The position numbers were made by a program, and so were the translations under genes. Shown here one piece after another: positions 34,819 to 45,463 of a stretch of DNA of 64,000 bases. The notes under the pieces were generated by a model. That model made no database searches and was not told the origin of the DNA. It saw only the letters and a list, made by a program, of their open reading frames with translations. The stretch covers positions 1-64,000 of the forward strand of contig JAIXMR010000098.1 of NCBI GenBank assembly GCA_025677835.1, in the 5' to 3' direction. Within the stretch, counting starts at the first letter, position 1; every line of letters begins with the position of its first letter. The stretch comes from Sporodiniella umbellata (lineage: Eukaryota; Mucoromycota; Mucoromycetes; Mucorales; Rhizopodaceae).

Positions 34819-36357
34819 TTAGTCTTTAGAGCTATAGAGTCCGACGGATTCCCAGTAAGTCAAATACTTTTTAAATAGATGCACTGTAAACCCAGGCGTT
34901 TCCCGAAGACTAGGGGAAGCTTCATATGCCTTTTGAACATCATATACTTGACTTGTAGACTCATAAGACATGAGACCCATATATATGGGAAGGTTAACGT
35001 AGGCCCAGTTCTGATCGTCTTTTGCAATGTTTTCGACCCATGTCCTTATGTCAACCACGTCAAATTTCATACCACAGCGTTTCATTGTTGAGATCACGTG
35101 GCTCATACCAACGGTATGTCTATTAAATAAATTGTATATGGACTCATCAATATTTGCGTTTTGACGATATGTGCGGTCAACAATTTCACAAATAGCTTTA
35201 GCCGTATAATCAACAGGAACCCAATTAACTGAAACTGGGATATCAGCCATTTTTCTCATCTGATAGCCTCCTCCAAGTAGCGCAGCAGAAGCTATATCGC
35301 TAGGTTTCCAAACGCCACTTTCTGAGTTGCCGCTTATTACAGATAAACGTGCAACATAACAGGGGAAGTTTTTTTCTTTAGTGAGATAATTAAGCAAAAC
35401 CTCACAAACAAACTTGGACTGACTGTAGCCATGAGGAATTGATACTCGAGAGTTCAAAGGTAAAGGATTTTCTTCAATAAGCGGACCAAGCAAGTTAGAT
35501 GCAGTTACAGAAGATGTAAAATAAACGTGCATAGGGTTGACTGAGCGATATGCGAAATTGAGCAAGTTATAAAATGGTGAGATTAACTTTTGATCATAAA
35601 ATTCCACATCTGAGTAAAAATCCAATGACCAGGCACAATGTTGAACAATATTGACTTCTTCTTTCAATTGGTTATAACGCTCTTCTGTGAACCCCAAAAA
35701 AGCCTCAGAAAGCTTCATTGGTAAGGCCTCTAAGCGATCTGATTGTAAGAGAGAGGTCTTGAGTTGAAAGTTTTCGAAGCTCTTTACTATTCGATTGAAA
35801 ACCTCTGACTCAGAGCCGCGCACAAGACAATAAATCTTTTTGACAGAGTCGTCTTGCAGCATATATTGAAGAACCAATGAGCCAACAAATCCTGTAGCAC
35901 CCGTCAGCAAAATGACTTTATCACTTTTCTCAGAATCGTAATTGTTTTCTGCTACAGCAAAGTCATTTTTAGCCTTTTCGATGTAATACTCAGCCAAGTT
36001 TTGGGTCTTTATATAGCTATCCAAAAACGGAGCCATAGGATCTGCCTCTTCTTTTGGCGTTAAGAAATCCGCCATAGAGCTAATAGACGGATACTGATAC
36101 ACGAAATCAGAGGGAATATTGTTGAACTGCTTGCGAATGATTGCATGAAGCTTATTTACAGCCATATGAGTTGGATCAAAAGTAAACAGTGATTTGGAAT
36201 AATCTTCAAAAGCCGCTTTTGGTAGCTTTAGAGCGTCAGAAAAACTTTGGACTAAAAAATTTTCGACATCCTCTTTGGACCAGGTAAAGTTAAAGTGTTT
36301 TTCCCCGTCGTTTTCTGTGCAGTCTTCAACAGTTTGTGCATCTGACAAGCTCGTCAT
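34819..36357 (-). CDS. NRPS-like reductase: degenerate carrier plus thioester-reductase domain
   Basis: Single exon of 512 residues from the Met at 36357. The frame opens at 36393, but the TATA box sits only about 28 bp before that codon, so the downstream Met is the likelier start. Numbering from 36393: residues about 35-112 resemble a phosphopantetheine carrier, but the attachment-serine motif reads FDPTHM instead of GDS-type, so it is probably not loaded. Residues about 155-510 are a NAD(P)-binding thioester reductase (male-sterility type) with GATGFVGS near 161-168 and the catalytic YSQSK near 321. There is no adenylation domain here or upstream. The family releases carrier-bound acyl chains as aldehydes or alcohols, as in aminoadipate or carboxylic acid reductases. 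Either it works with a partner enzyme or the carrier is vestigial. Confidence 0.82.
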   Translation of the reverse strand: MTSLSDAQTVEDCTENDGEKHFNFTWSKEDVENFLVQSFSDALKLPKAAFEDYSKSLFTFDPTHMAVNKLHAIIRKQFNNIPSDFVYQYPSISSMADFLTPKEEADPMAPFLDSYIKTQNLAEYYIEKAKNDFAVAENNYDSEKSDKVILLTGATGFVGSLVLQYMLQDDSVKKIYCLVRGSESEVFNRIVKSFENFQLKTSLLQSDRLEALPMKLSEAFLGFTEERYNQLKEEVNIVQHCAWSLDFYSDVEFYDQKLISPFYNLLNFAYRSVNPMHVYFTSSVTASNLLGPLIEENPLPLNSRVSIPHGYSQSKFVCEVLLNYLTKEKNFPCYVARLSVISGNSESGVWKPSDIASAALLGGGYQMRKMADIPVSVNWVPVDYTAKAICEIVDRTYRQNANIDESIYNLFNRHTVGMSHVISTMKRCGMKFDVVDIRTWVENIAKDDQNWAYVNLPIYMGLMSYESTSQVYDVQKAYEASPSLRETPGFTVHLFKKYLTYWESVGLYSSKD

Positions 36358-36420
36358 TATGTAGTAAAGAATAAATATCCAAAGGAGAAACATACTGAAC
36401 TATCGCCATATTATATACCT

Positions 36421-36430
36421 TTATAAATAG
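36421..36430 (-). promoter_or_regulatory. TATA box of the reductase gene
   Basis: CTATTTATAA on the minus strand, followed by GGTATATAATATGG. Its distance to the two candidate ATGs (28 and 64 bp) favours the second as start. Confidence 0.55.
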
Positions 36431-39400
36431 GCTTTTTTTTTAATAAGATATTTTTCTTAGCATATATAAGAAAAATTCTAAAAGCGATGGCATTTGTTGC
36501 AGCTATGCATTGTTATTCTCCTAAAATATGCTCAATTACATACTACATAACATAATGTAGAACATGGTATATCCAGTCAATATTTTTTGCTTAAAAGTTT
36601 CAACAAATAATACATATAACTTGGATTCTTTTAGGTACCTCAGAAGCTGGCAGCTAGAATCATTTCTAGCATTATTAGTCACAATGTTATATCTGCTGAG
36701 CGAAAATTTTCGAATAGCGTCTACAATGCCGTTAGTTTACCATAAATCAAGGAAACAACCGGAAAAAAGGGGACATTTAAAATCGTTTTCACTTACATCG
36801 AAACTCGAAAAGATCCACTTCCTTACTGCTTTCGACAATTTTTTTTTTAAAAAAAAAAAAAAAAAAAACCAAAAGCACATGTTAGAATATATATAACTAC
36901 CTCCTCTTTTTTCATGCATTTTATTTCTTAAATTTTTTTAACATGCTTCAAATAAACCGGCCATTTTGTCTAAATAAAACACTAAGAAGCTGTCTCCTGA
37001 TAAAAAGTACATATGATTAGAATATCCATGTAGATAGCAAATTGTATTAGTAACCTTAATTTATCTTTTTTTTTTGTCAAGTTAACGCTCCTATATAGTT
37101 TTAATTGTACCACAGGAATGATATACATATGCAAGCTTCTGCCTTTGATAGAACTGTTTGTATAAACAAGTTTTATATTTTCAGGTTAATCTTTTTTTTT
37201 TGTTTGTAGGGATTTTCAGGTCAATCGATTTAATGCCAAAGAGTTCTATGGCGTAGTTTCAAAATATTGTTGCTATAAAATATAGACTATTGATACTTAT
37301 TTGTTCCATATATATATAGACAAGCTTTTCTTATGCAGAATAGCGGGTTTGGTCAGCCTAGTTACGCTCTTAAGTTGCATTTGCGATCATTTACAATATA
37401 TGTATCGAGGCTATAGAACAGAGAGAGATTGTGATCATCAATCTTTTGAACCAAAAACATATACGTGACAAAAAAAAGCTGAAGGGAGCCAATAGAAGCC
37501 ATTAAATTTTGATATAAGAAAAACGCAAGATTGTTTTAATTACCTATTTTTTTTGCCTCTCAAAACATGTATCGTAAAAAAACGAAGATATCTAAAGCTT
37601 TTCTTTCAAAAATCAAATTACCCCCTTCTTTTAATGAACCAGTAAACCTCTGGGACTGGTACAAGTCTATTAAATACAATGCGCCAGCTGTACTTATTAC
37701 CGCCGCAGTCTTGTCAATCTACCACATTAGAACAATAAAAGTTATAAAAAAAATTTAGCTCTTGCCACACTCTTTTACATTTTTACCGAAATATCTATCA
37801 TTACGGGTTGTCATCTCTGTTATTCGCATCAATCATACAGCGTCCATCTGATATTGAACTGCTTTTAGAGTATATTTGATGCTAGAAATATTAAGAAAAT
37901 AGCGGTTCTATGGCCACTGCTATCATCATAGTTGTATATGCACTGGGCAACATCCCCAACGTTCGACGTGGACCTTTGTACTTCCATATCGATAAACTAT
38001 TTGTAAGCCGCTCAGATAATTTTATGGGCTACGTACATATCAACTATTTAAACGATCTCTGTTGTTTTCAAAGAAAAAGGTCATCATTTGCTAGTCCTCG
38101 TTAAGCGTTTGTACTATATTTGATAGCTGAACTTAGATAAAAAAAATTATAGAGCAGCTTTCATTATCATTACTCCAACTTTGATTCAGTATACTAACTA
38201 TAAATCTCTTTTGAGAGGGCTTTTTTTTGCGTACTATTTGTTCGTAATACGATCACTTTAATCGCTAATATCGCAGTTAATGATCTTGCTCATCATATAA
38301 ATGTCTTTGCTTATAATAACCAAAATTCACCTCAAGGTAAATGAACGATTGCCCTATTAGCTCTAGATAAAGACCATTATCCTTTCTCTCAGGAAAACAT
38401 TTTCGTACTTCCAGCTTAAACCTACTAGGTAGTTAATCTATACTATAAGTATGTTTAGCCTAAATCAAGACGTAAAAACACGCCCTACAAAAACAATCTT
38501 TCAGTATGCTTTGCTCATAAAACAAAAAGCTCTACTATTCACATTCCCAAAAAAAAAAAAATTACAGAAATTTACCCAAAGATTTAATGATATATACTTA
38601 AAAAATTATTAGCATTATATTGTGAGCGATAACAACGAATGCACTCTTTCAAAAGGTGTTTTGTACGATATTTGAGGCTCTATAAACGAAAGTCTATGAT
38701 ACGAGAGTTTTTTTTCAAAAACAGTGAGCAGAGACGTGGCATCTGCATTCAATAAAAGTGTTTATAATCACACAAACCATACACATAACATATTGTTACA
38801 AAATCGAGTTAGTGTTCTTTTGAACAGTATGCAAGCAGTAAATGAAAATAAAGCAAGCCAAGAATTTAGTCAATTTCCATCTAAATATATATATATATAT
38901 ATATATGTATCTATAGTTTGGGCCAAAATGAAATGGTTTGCAATGAAAAGTTATATTTCGATTTTTGTTTAAAAGCTTTTGATAACTTTATGCTTGACAG
39001 CTGAATATGGAGTAAATCAAAAACTTGCAAAAGCAAAAGTTCATTTATTTAAATTTTCTTTCTCTTTTTGACTACTGAATCTGTTTTGTATCGATCGCCT
39101 TTGAGACTTTTTTTTCGAAGATCGAAGTCTTGACGATAATAGTAACCACTAGTTTGAAAACATTCAGCGGACTTTTGGTGAATTTTTTCGTAATGCTCCA
39201 ACCGCAAAGTTGTGAAATGTTTCAGAAAGGCTCATTGCTGCCAGCTTTTTTTTTTATAAAACTTTCACGATGAATAGCTATAAAAGCTTTTTTTATAGTA
39301 ATATATAACACGTATTTTTATTTTTTCAAAGATTTTAATAAAGGCTTTTATTATTACGCTTGATGTATTTTGGAATTGGGAATGACTGTTTGGTTTGGTT

Positions 39401-39711
39401 TGTTTTATAGACGCGATACCCCTAAGTTTGCAAGTAGTTAGTATTTCAAAAAAAAAAAAAAAAAAAAAATTGAAAAAAGGAGAGTTTACATGAAAAGGAG
39501 GCTCTATTCCAAGATTTTGGTTTCCAAGAACTCTTTTTTAAGCAAAAAAAAAAAAAAAATTGATAAACAGTCGATTCACAAAAAGTCATAATGCTTGCCA
39601 AATGATTTGCGCACTCAGACCAACTTTATAGGACCAGCGGTAATCTTAATGTTGTATCAAACATAGTTTTATTGCCCTTATACTTGGAAAATAAGGTTAG
39701 TTTTTGTTAAT
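36431..39711. other. Gene-poor region between reductase and lipase copy 2
   Basis: 3.3 kb with AT-rich sequence, T/A homopolymers (for example around 36841-36866 and 39449-39469) and a (TA)n at 38886-38905. Apart from the doubtful 63-codon frame at 37567, no coding signal or RNA gene was found. The open frame at 36564-36896 reads through homopolymers and has no family. Confidence 0.55.
37567..37758 (+). CDS. Small ORF with one hydrophobic segment, doubtful
   Basis: 63 residues: a basic N-terminus (MYRKKTKISK), LPPSFNEPVNLWDWYKSI, one hydrophobic stretch (APAVLITAAVLSIYHI) and a lysine-rich end. The composition would suit a small single-pass membrane protein. I know no family and found no splice partner, so this rests only on ORF and composition. 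Confidence 0.25.
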   Translation: MYRKKTKISKAFLSKIKLPPSFNEPVNLWDWYKSIKYNAPAVLITAAVLSIYHIRTIKVIKKI

Positions 39712-40333
39712 ATAGAACGTGTTTCATGCATTTTACTACTAATTAACTCCGTGTCATGTAGCTCAAGCGTACAAACTTTGCGTGTTTAGTCATATAGAAC
39801 TGATTTGATATAAAAAGAAGCCAAATTTAAAAGTAATTTATCCTTACTTTGCAAAGTTCAATATAGCATGGTATACTTTAAGCTCTCGTCTATTGTACTC
39901 ATTGCCTCTTTGGGCTGCTGATTTCGCGTCTATCTCTGAGTGTCCATCCCTTGCACCTAGAACGTCGCCACCCAAAGATGTGACAGATGTTCGAGTTGAC
40001 GATATCAAGATTGTTGCTTCTTTAGGAGACAGGTATGTTTTCGCGCGTATAAAACACAAACGATAGAGAAAAGTATCCAATAATTGAATTTTAGTATTAT
40101 GGCTGGCTTTGGTATGATGGGTATCAACAATGGGAAAGGCGGCACTGGCATCTTTAACTTTAGCGCAATCATGGAATTTCGTGGCAATAGCTACGCCATT
40201 GGCGGGGACGATGGCGCTGTTACGATTGCTAACTTTGTAAAGCATTATAGTCCAAAACTCATAGGACCTTCAACATCTTCTCACCTTACATCAATTTGCT
40301 ATGGACCACTATGCATTCCACCTTTAAATAGAT
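39712..40333. repeat. Lipase inverted repeat, right arm
   Basis: Partner of 32861-33513. Starts near TAGAACGTGTTTCATGCAT, covers promoter, exon 1, intron 1 and exon 2 of copy 2. Confidence 0.9.
39809..39817 (+). promoter_or_regulatory. TATA box of lipase copy 2
   Basis: TATAAAAAG 51 bp before the codon at 39868; identical to copy 1. Confidence 0.55.
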
Positions 40334-41525
40334 GTAAATATAATTAGTTTTTCCTTAAGATTGTACCTAATAATCAAATAGATATACCAAAAAAAGATAG
40401 ATTCAATGCGGCTCAAGGAGGGGCTCAATCCATAAATCTCAACAGTGAACTTGACTACTTGATTGCTGGTAAGCTAGTACTCATATATATATTTTTAAAA
40501 AAATATCGATTTGCATGACTATAAGGCATGAAAAATGAGTTCCTTCACTCAAAAAGACTAAAAGATGAATGGAAATTGATTACTATTCAAATCGGTGGTA
40601 CATTACAGATAGATAAAAAAAAGTCAACCAAACACTTTTTTTTTTTTTTTTTGCTAAGGTAATGATCAGTGCGTATCCTGTAATCCCCTGTTATCAAGCA
40701 CCGTCACACCTGAATCTTATGGAAGAAATGTTGAGGCTGCCATTGAAAGAATTCAGAGAGAGTTACCAAACACAATTGTCAATTTAAGTAATTCAGTTTG
40801 GTTTTAAAAAAAAAAACGATAGCGCCACTAAATTTCTTTGCTAGTGGGGAATTTTAAAGCCTCTGGATTGAAAGCTTTGAGAGCAAACCAAGACGCATAT
40901 TGTAAAACACATTTACCATTACAAGATGAGATTGAGTGTATTTGCCTTTCTGTAAACAATTTGGCACGTATGGATGAAATGGTTGATGGTAAGCTAAAAA
41001 AATTTCAAGAGCCCAATATAATCTTTTACTTTTTAAAACAAAAAAAGGATACAATCAAAAGCTTGAGTTAATAGCCAAAAAATATTCTGGAAAACCTGGA
41101 GGAAGTTTTGCTGTTATGTACAGCCCTGCGCCTATTGATTTGCCATCTTTTCCTATTGACGCTCTCAGGTAGCACAGCTGAACAAACTCTGTATTGTGAC
41201 ATAAACTAAGATCGCTTTTTTTTTTGTCTTTGCTCTAAGTAATGTTGATTGTTTTCACCCTAGTAAAAAAGGTCACCAATGGATTGCTAAGGTAATTGTA
41301 TTTCCAAAACAAAATACAGTCAAGCAAAACTTAAAAATTGCCTTAATTTAGGTTTTTTGGAATCAGCTGTTCACATCAAGATCATTAAAACCGCCTGTTT
41401 TCAAGTTTACTGAAGACCTTAAGGTAATTTTTTTTAAAGAAAAAAAAACCGAAACCACTGCTAAGTTAATGAAGTAGATCCGCTGCCCTACAGATGACGA
41501 CCGTTTTCCAACAACGAACGTATAG
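39868..41525 (+). pseudogene. GDSL/SGNH lipase copy 2, 8-bp deletion in signal peptide
   Basis: Ten exons: 39868-40032, 40095-40333, 40382-40468, 40526-40597, 40659-40787, 40845-40988, 41048-41168, 41240-41291, 41352-41423 and 41478-41525. Exons 2-10 have exactly the same lengths as copy 1. Exon 1 is 8 bp shorter: GGGCTGCTGATTTC here versus GGGCTTGATTTCTGCTGATTTC in copy 1. This shifts the frame in the signal peptide and brings in a stop (TGC TGA). All catalytic parts downstream are intact (GDS, GGND, DCFHP) and every splice site is good. It is therefore a very young pseudogene, or it is rescued by an alternative start or splice I cannot see. Exons 3-10 differ from copy 1 at many residues, so the two genes are old paralogues with a recently homogenised 5' part. 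Confidence 0.8.
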
Positions 41526-41817
41526 ATCAACCTTTTTGGTTTGATTTAGTTATTATATTGAGTATCTTCTCTTTTTTGGAATATTTAAAGTTTCAACGTA
41601 CAAAAGCAGAAAAATTGTTACAAATATTTTTAATAAACATGTAAAGTGGTATATTTGATAGTTAAATATTTCATAAAATTGAAAACATATTTGCTTACTA
41701 TATTGCAACACCATCCAAGTTTCCCCTTCTTTTTTTGACATAGAAAACAAAGCAAATACAATTAACTGTATAAAATATGCCTATCGTCCAAATTTAGAAC
41801 ACTTTATAGACTTTTTT

Positions 41818-42300
41818 CAAGCTAACAAATGCTGATGACAAGACTGCTTTGGGAGCATTTTGGAAGTACGCAGAACGTTTAAGTAAGACTACAGCTTTGG
41901 GCTTCAACGTATGGTCAAAATAAAAATATCAACTTCCTAAACTATGAGTTTGAACAAAAAGTATTAAAGATTCAAGGATTTCAAACGAAAAAGTTAAAAA
42001 TTGCGATTTTAAGCGTGTTGGACAGTTAATTTCATAGTAAGCTTGAAAGCAGTATTATAGAACAAGATAGCGTGCTGATTCCAGTTTTATAGATGAAGTT
42101 GCGCATTTTTTCGTCACTCTAAATGTCTGGGTGTCAAGTCTTGAGAAAGATTGCCTCTTTGAAAAAGGCCCAATGAAACAGCAAAAATCAACTGATCAGA
42201 TCCTTACTCTTGCTCTTTTTTTTGTAAAAAGGCTTGAGTTATTTTCAGCCTTTAAAATTTTCAAAGTGCTCAATTTTTTCTGGTTTCACTATATTTAGTC
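41818..42300 (+). pseudogene. Coding remnant, unknown family
   Basis: Scattered plus-strand protein-like pieces without a continuous frame: LTNADDKTALGAFWKYAERL (about 41822-41881), SNEKVKNCDFKRVGQLIS (about 41977-42030) and FIDEVAHFFVTLNVWVSSL from about 42088. Junctions look like GT-AG introns in places, but I find no start and several stops. It resembles an eroded multi-exon gene of the orphan type common in Mucorales genomes. No function assigned. Confidence 0.35.
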
Positions 42301-43396
42301 AAGATATTCTATCTAGCCTAGATCAAATTCACTGAAATACACAAGATGAAAAAAAAAAAAAAAAAAAAGAAAGTAACTAGTCAAATCTTGAAAAATTAGC
42401 GTGTTTTTTAAATAAAAGAGAAGACAAAGATATGTGAAGTGACAATTCATTAAGCCGTCTTCGCCACCAACATGAGCAATCTAAAGAACCTACTCAAGTA
42501 ATTAGTGATGATATGTATTCTAATATGTGAATTGGCAGTAATTTGTAGGAAACATAGTTATAACAAATTGTGATTGTCTTGTTTTTTTTACCAAAATTGT
42601 TTCAAGATATTTGATAGAAACCAACTAATGAATTGTATGGAAGATCCGAAACAACTTAGCTGTCGTTCTGCTTACAAAGAAGCAAATACAAGACCTTATC
42701 AGCATAACTATATCTTGAATTGAACGTTTTATTTCTATTCTCAATGTCAAGAATTTTTTCTGTATTGCTAGAGCTTATGTTTGTTAACCTCAGTAAATTT
42801 CTTCGACAATAGGTTACTATTGTATTTTTTATATCAAAAAAGCTTTTGGACAATAAGTCCTCAACTTTTCTTGGCTGTCTCATTTTTTGAAGCACTAACC
42901 CATTTTCAGCAAGTGTCCCATTTTCAACGTCTCTATTCCAAACATTTTTTGATAGACCCAGTTTTTTTCTTTACCTGTCCAGCCTGTTTTCTTTAGTTGC
43001 ATAAAGTAACAGACTAGGGTAATATAAATACAACAACAGTACTCTGCTGAACTGACACAGACCCTGTTTTTGTAGCAGAAATTACTTGTTTGAAACGAAA
43101 AAAGAGCTTACAACTCAACTAAAATACAAATTATCAGCTATTTTGCCCTATAATACAATTGGATACGCTAATGAAAAACCTTGACTTCCCCAGAAGATGA
43201 TATCTACTAAGTAAAGATAAAAGCACTGGCTTCTTTTTTAGAGTATGTATTTTTCTCTGTTGAAATTTATTCATTATTGTGAAAGCTATATAAATATACA
43301 AAAAAAAAAAAAAAGGCGGAGGAGGGGGAGGGAAAAAAAAAGTATGAACAGTTTGCAGATGTTTAGAAAATCAAAAAGTAAAACAAATTTGGTGCA
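42301..43396. other. Intergenic, possible further remnant
   Basis: Mostly non-coding. A minus frame at 42656-42895 (QPRKVEDLLSKSFFDIKN..) looks protein-like but is isolated and has no recognisable family. The 3' end precedes the polyadenylation side of the glutamine-rich gene. Confidence 0.4.
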
Positions 43397-44044
43397 TTAA
43401 GAAGAGTCGGGTAACCCAAAAAGCGATTGCTCTTCTTCACGTCGTGATCTATTTCTTTTATACGAAGGTTCGTTGTTTGTATCCATATTGACTGATCTTC
43501 CCATAAAAGTAAACTCATTTGGGGCCCATCTTCGTTTTAAGCCTTCAGCGGGATTAGTTTGTTCCCAAAATCCTTCCATATGTCGCATGTTAGGCATCTC
43601 ATGAGTGAAGGTAAATTGTGCTTGAGGGTCAATCTGAAAAAAATTGTTTGACATTTTCTGCTGCTGCTGCTGCTGCTGCTGTTGTTGTTGTTGTTGTTGT
43701 TGTTGATCATCCACTTTGTTCACTATAGGGTTAGCATTATGGCTGGTAGGATTGGCATGGTTAGGAGGATAGGATCCCATTTCACCGTGAAGTTGACTGT
43801 TTTTTATTCTGGCAAAGTCGAGTACCTGCTCCACTGGAATATAGCCTTGCTCTGGGTGCCTGCTGATAAATTCGTATAAATCTTGAAGGGCCTGTTGATA
43901 GCCTGATGCATAGGCTTTTCTGTTTTGTACAAGTGAGTCTTTGTAAAGTGTTGTGACTTTCAGCGCTGCTGCTTTAAACGAGTCCATCAGTACATTTTCT
44001 GTTGATTCGTAGGAGTCTAGAATGTCAGTGTTTGATCGTTCCAT
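43397..44044 (-). CDS. Glutamine-rich protein, possibly HAPSTR1/DUF4588-like
   Basis: Single-exon ORF of 215 residues. The N-terminal ~75 residues are helical: DSFKAAALKVTTLYKDSLVQ followed by KAYASGYQQALQDLYEFISR. That LYKDS..GYQQALQDLYEF pattern recalls the HAPSTR1 (C16orf72, DUF4588) family of stress-linked nuclear proteins, which I offer tentatively. A run of 16 glutamines follows, encoded by 8 CTG and 8 TTG triplets on the plus strand (43658-43705). The C-terminus is basic with a possible nuclear signal (YKRNRSRR). The mixed CAG/CAA tract is a likely length-variable site. Confidence 0.65.
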   Translation of the reverse strand: MERSNTDILDSYESTENVLMDSFKAAALKVTTLYKDSLVQNRKAYASGYQQALQDLYEFISRHPEQGYIPVEQVLDFARIKNSQLHGEMGSYPPNHANPTSHNANPIVNKVDDQQQQQQQQQQQQQQQQKMSNNFFQIDPQAQFTFTHEMPNMRHMEGFWEQTNPAEGLKRRWAPNEFTFMGRSVNMDTNNEPSYKRNRSRREEEQSLFGLPDSS

Positions 44045-44890
44045 AATGCAATTTTGTTATATGATTGTATATATATATGTGTGTATGGATGTTATGTATA
44101 AGTGTGGGTGAATATAAAATAAAATAAGAAAAAAAAAGGCTCGGATAAAAAAAAAAGGTCCAATGCTGATGTTTGTGACGCTTGTTTTACAACGTTAGTT
44201 GAAAATACTACATTTATATGCAAACTGATGGAATAAAGTGTATTTTGGCAATCATTTTTTTGTCTTTGTCTGTACCCTGCTCATTCTCGGTTACGGGTAA
44301 CAGTAGACTCTTTTTTAAAAGAAAAAAAAATACGTAAACTATAGGTTCAAAAAAAATGTAAAATGTCTCATTGTTCGTATAAGCTTTAAGCAGAGACTGC
44401 TACAACCGTATTTCCAAAAAGACTGCACTTATCTGAAAGACCTAACGATTTTCTCAATTTAAATTTTGTATAATGGCATATATCGTGAAACCATTGTGAT
44501 ATACACGTCAACACTCAAACAGTCAAATGTCAACTCTTTAGAAAGATAAATATGCCAGGCCCTCTGTTTTTTTGTGCACAAATGTGTTTTATTTGTTGTA
44601 TTAACGACCAACAATAAAATATAGAAAAGCTATAAAATATGCAAGAGATGAGGCTGTTTCAATTCTTGTTTTGGTAGAATAAAGCTTTTGTGAGAAAGGC
44701 ATAAAAGCTGTCTGTCATCGTTTAAACAAACGAGTAGGAGTGCAAGCTTTCTTTAGTTTGAAATAAAAAACAAAAAAAAATCGAGATACAAAGAAGAGAG
44801 GAGTCTGGTTCTTATTTGTTTTGGAACAAGAGCCCTTTTCAATAAAAGAGAAAGCTATTGACATTTTTTATAGACAACCGAAAACGACAA
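44045..44890. other. Intergenic, no gene seen
   Basis: Promoter-side flank of the glutamine-rich gene followed by featureless AT-rich DNA with A-runs, ending at the TA that flanks the inverted-repeat element. Confidence 0.55.
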
Positions 44891-45463
44891 TACAGTATTT
44901 TTACTTGAAATTGAGACGCTTTTTAAAAAAAATTAGACGAATAAGAATTAATTTTGGACGGTTATGATATTTTTTTAGACATGACCTGTTTAGACGAATG
45001 TAATAATTTTTTTTTGGACCTTTTACTTTTAGAATCTAAAAAAGAAAAAAAAAAATTATTATTTATTTGTGGGTGAAGGTGGTATACGATAAAAAGCTAT
45101 GAGCTTTTTTAGGGGTTTAATTATTTGGAGAAAAAGCGATGTTCTCCCAGGAGCAATCCAAATATTCACCGTGATCATCAAAGGTAGCAATGGCATCATC
45201 AATCTTCTGCATTATTCTTGCTTTTCTTTCCTGGGTCGATCATTCTTTTGAAGACGATGACGAGCTGGAACTGGATTGGGAGGAGTGTGGTGAATCGTCT
45301 CTATAGCATATGTCAGGGGTCAGCGAGGCGGTAAGAAAAACTGAATTGTCTTTTTTAGCAATATCAGTCATAAGCTTGATGATTTCAAAGTTTCTGATTA
45401 TCATTCTCTGTTAAGGTATAAATAGGAGTGAGTAACTGGTTAAGAAATGTATTTAATGCAAGA
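44891..45463. repeat. Terminal inverted repeat, left arm (573 bp)
   Basis: Exact-length partner of 47308-47880. It includes the 3' flank, the last exon and most of the last intron of the minus-strand nuclease-like gene. Confidence 0.95.
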
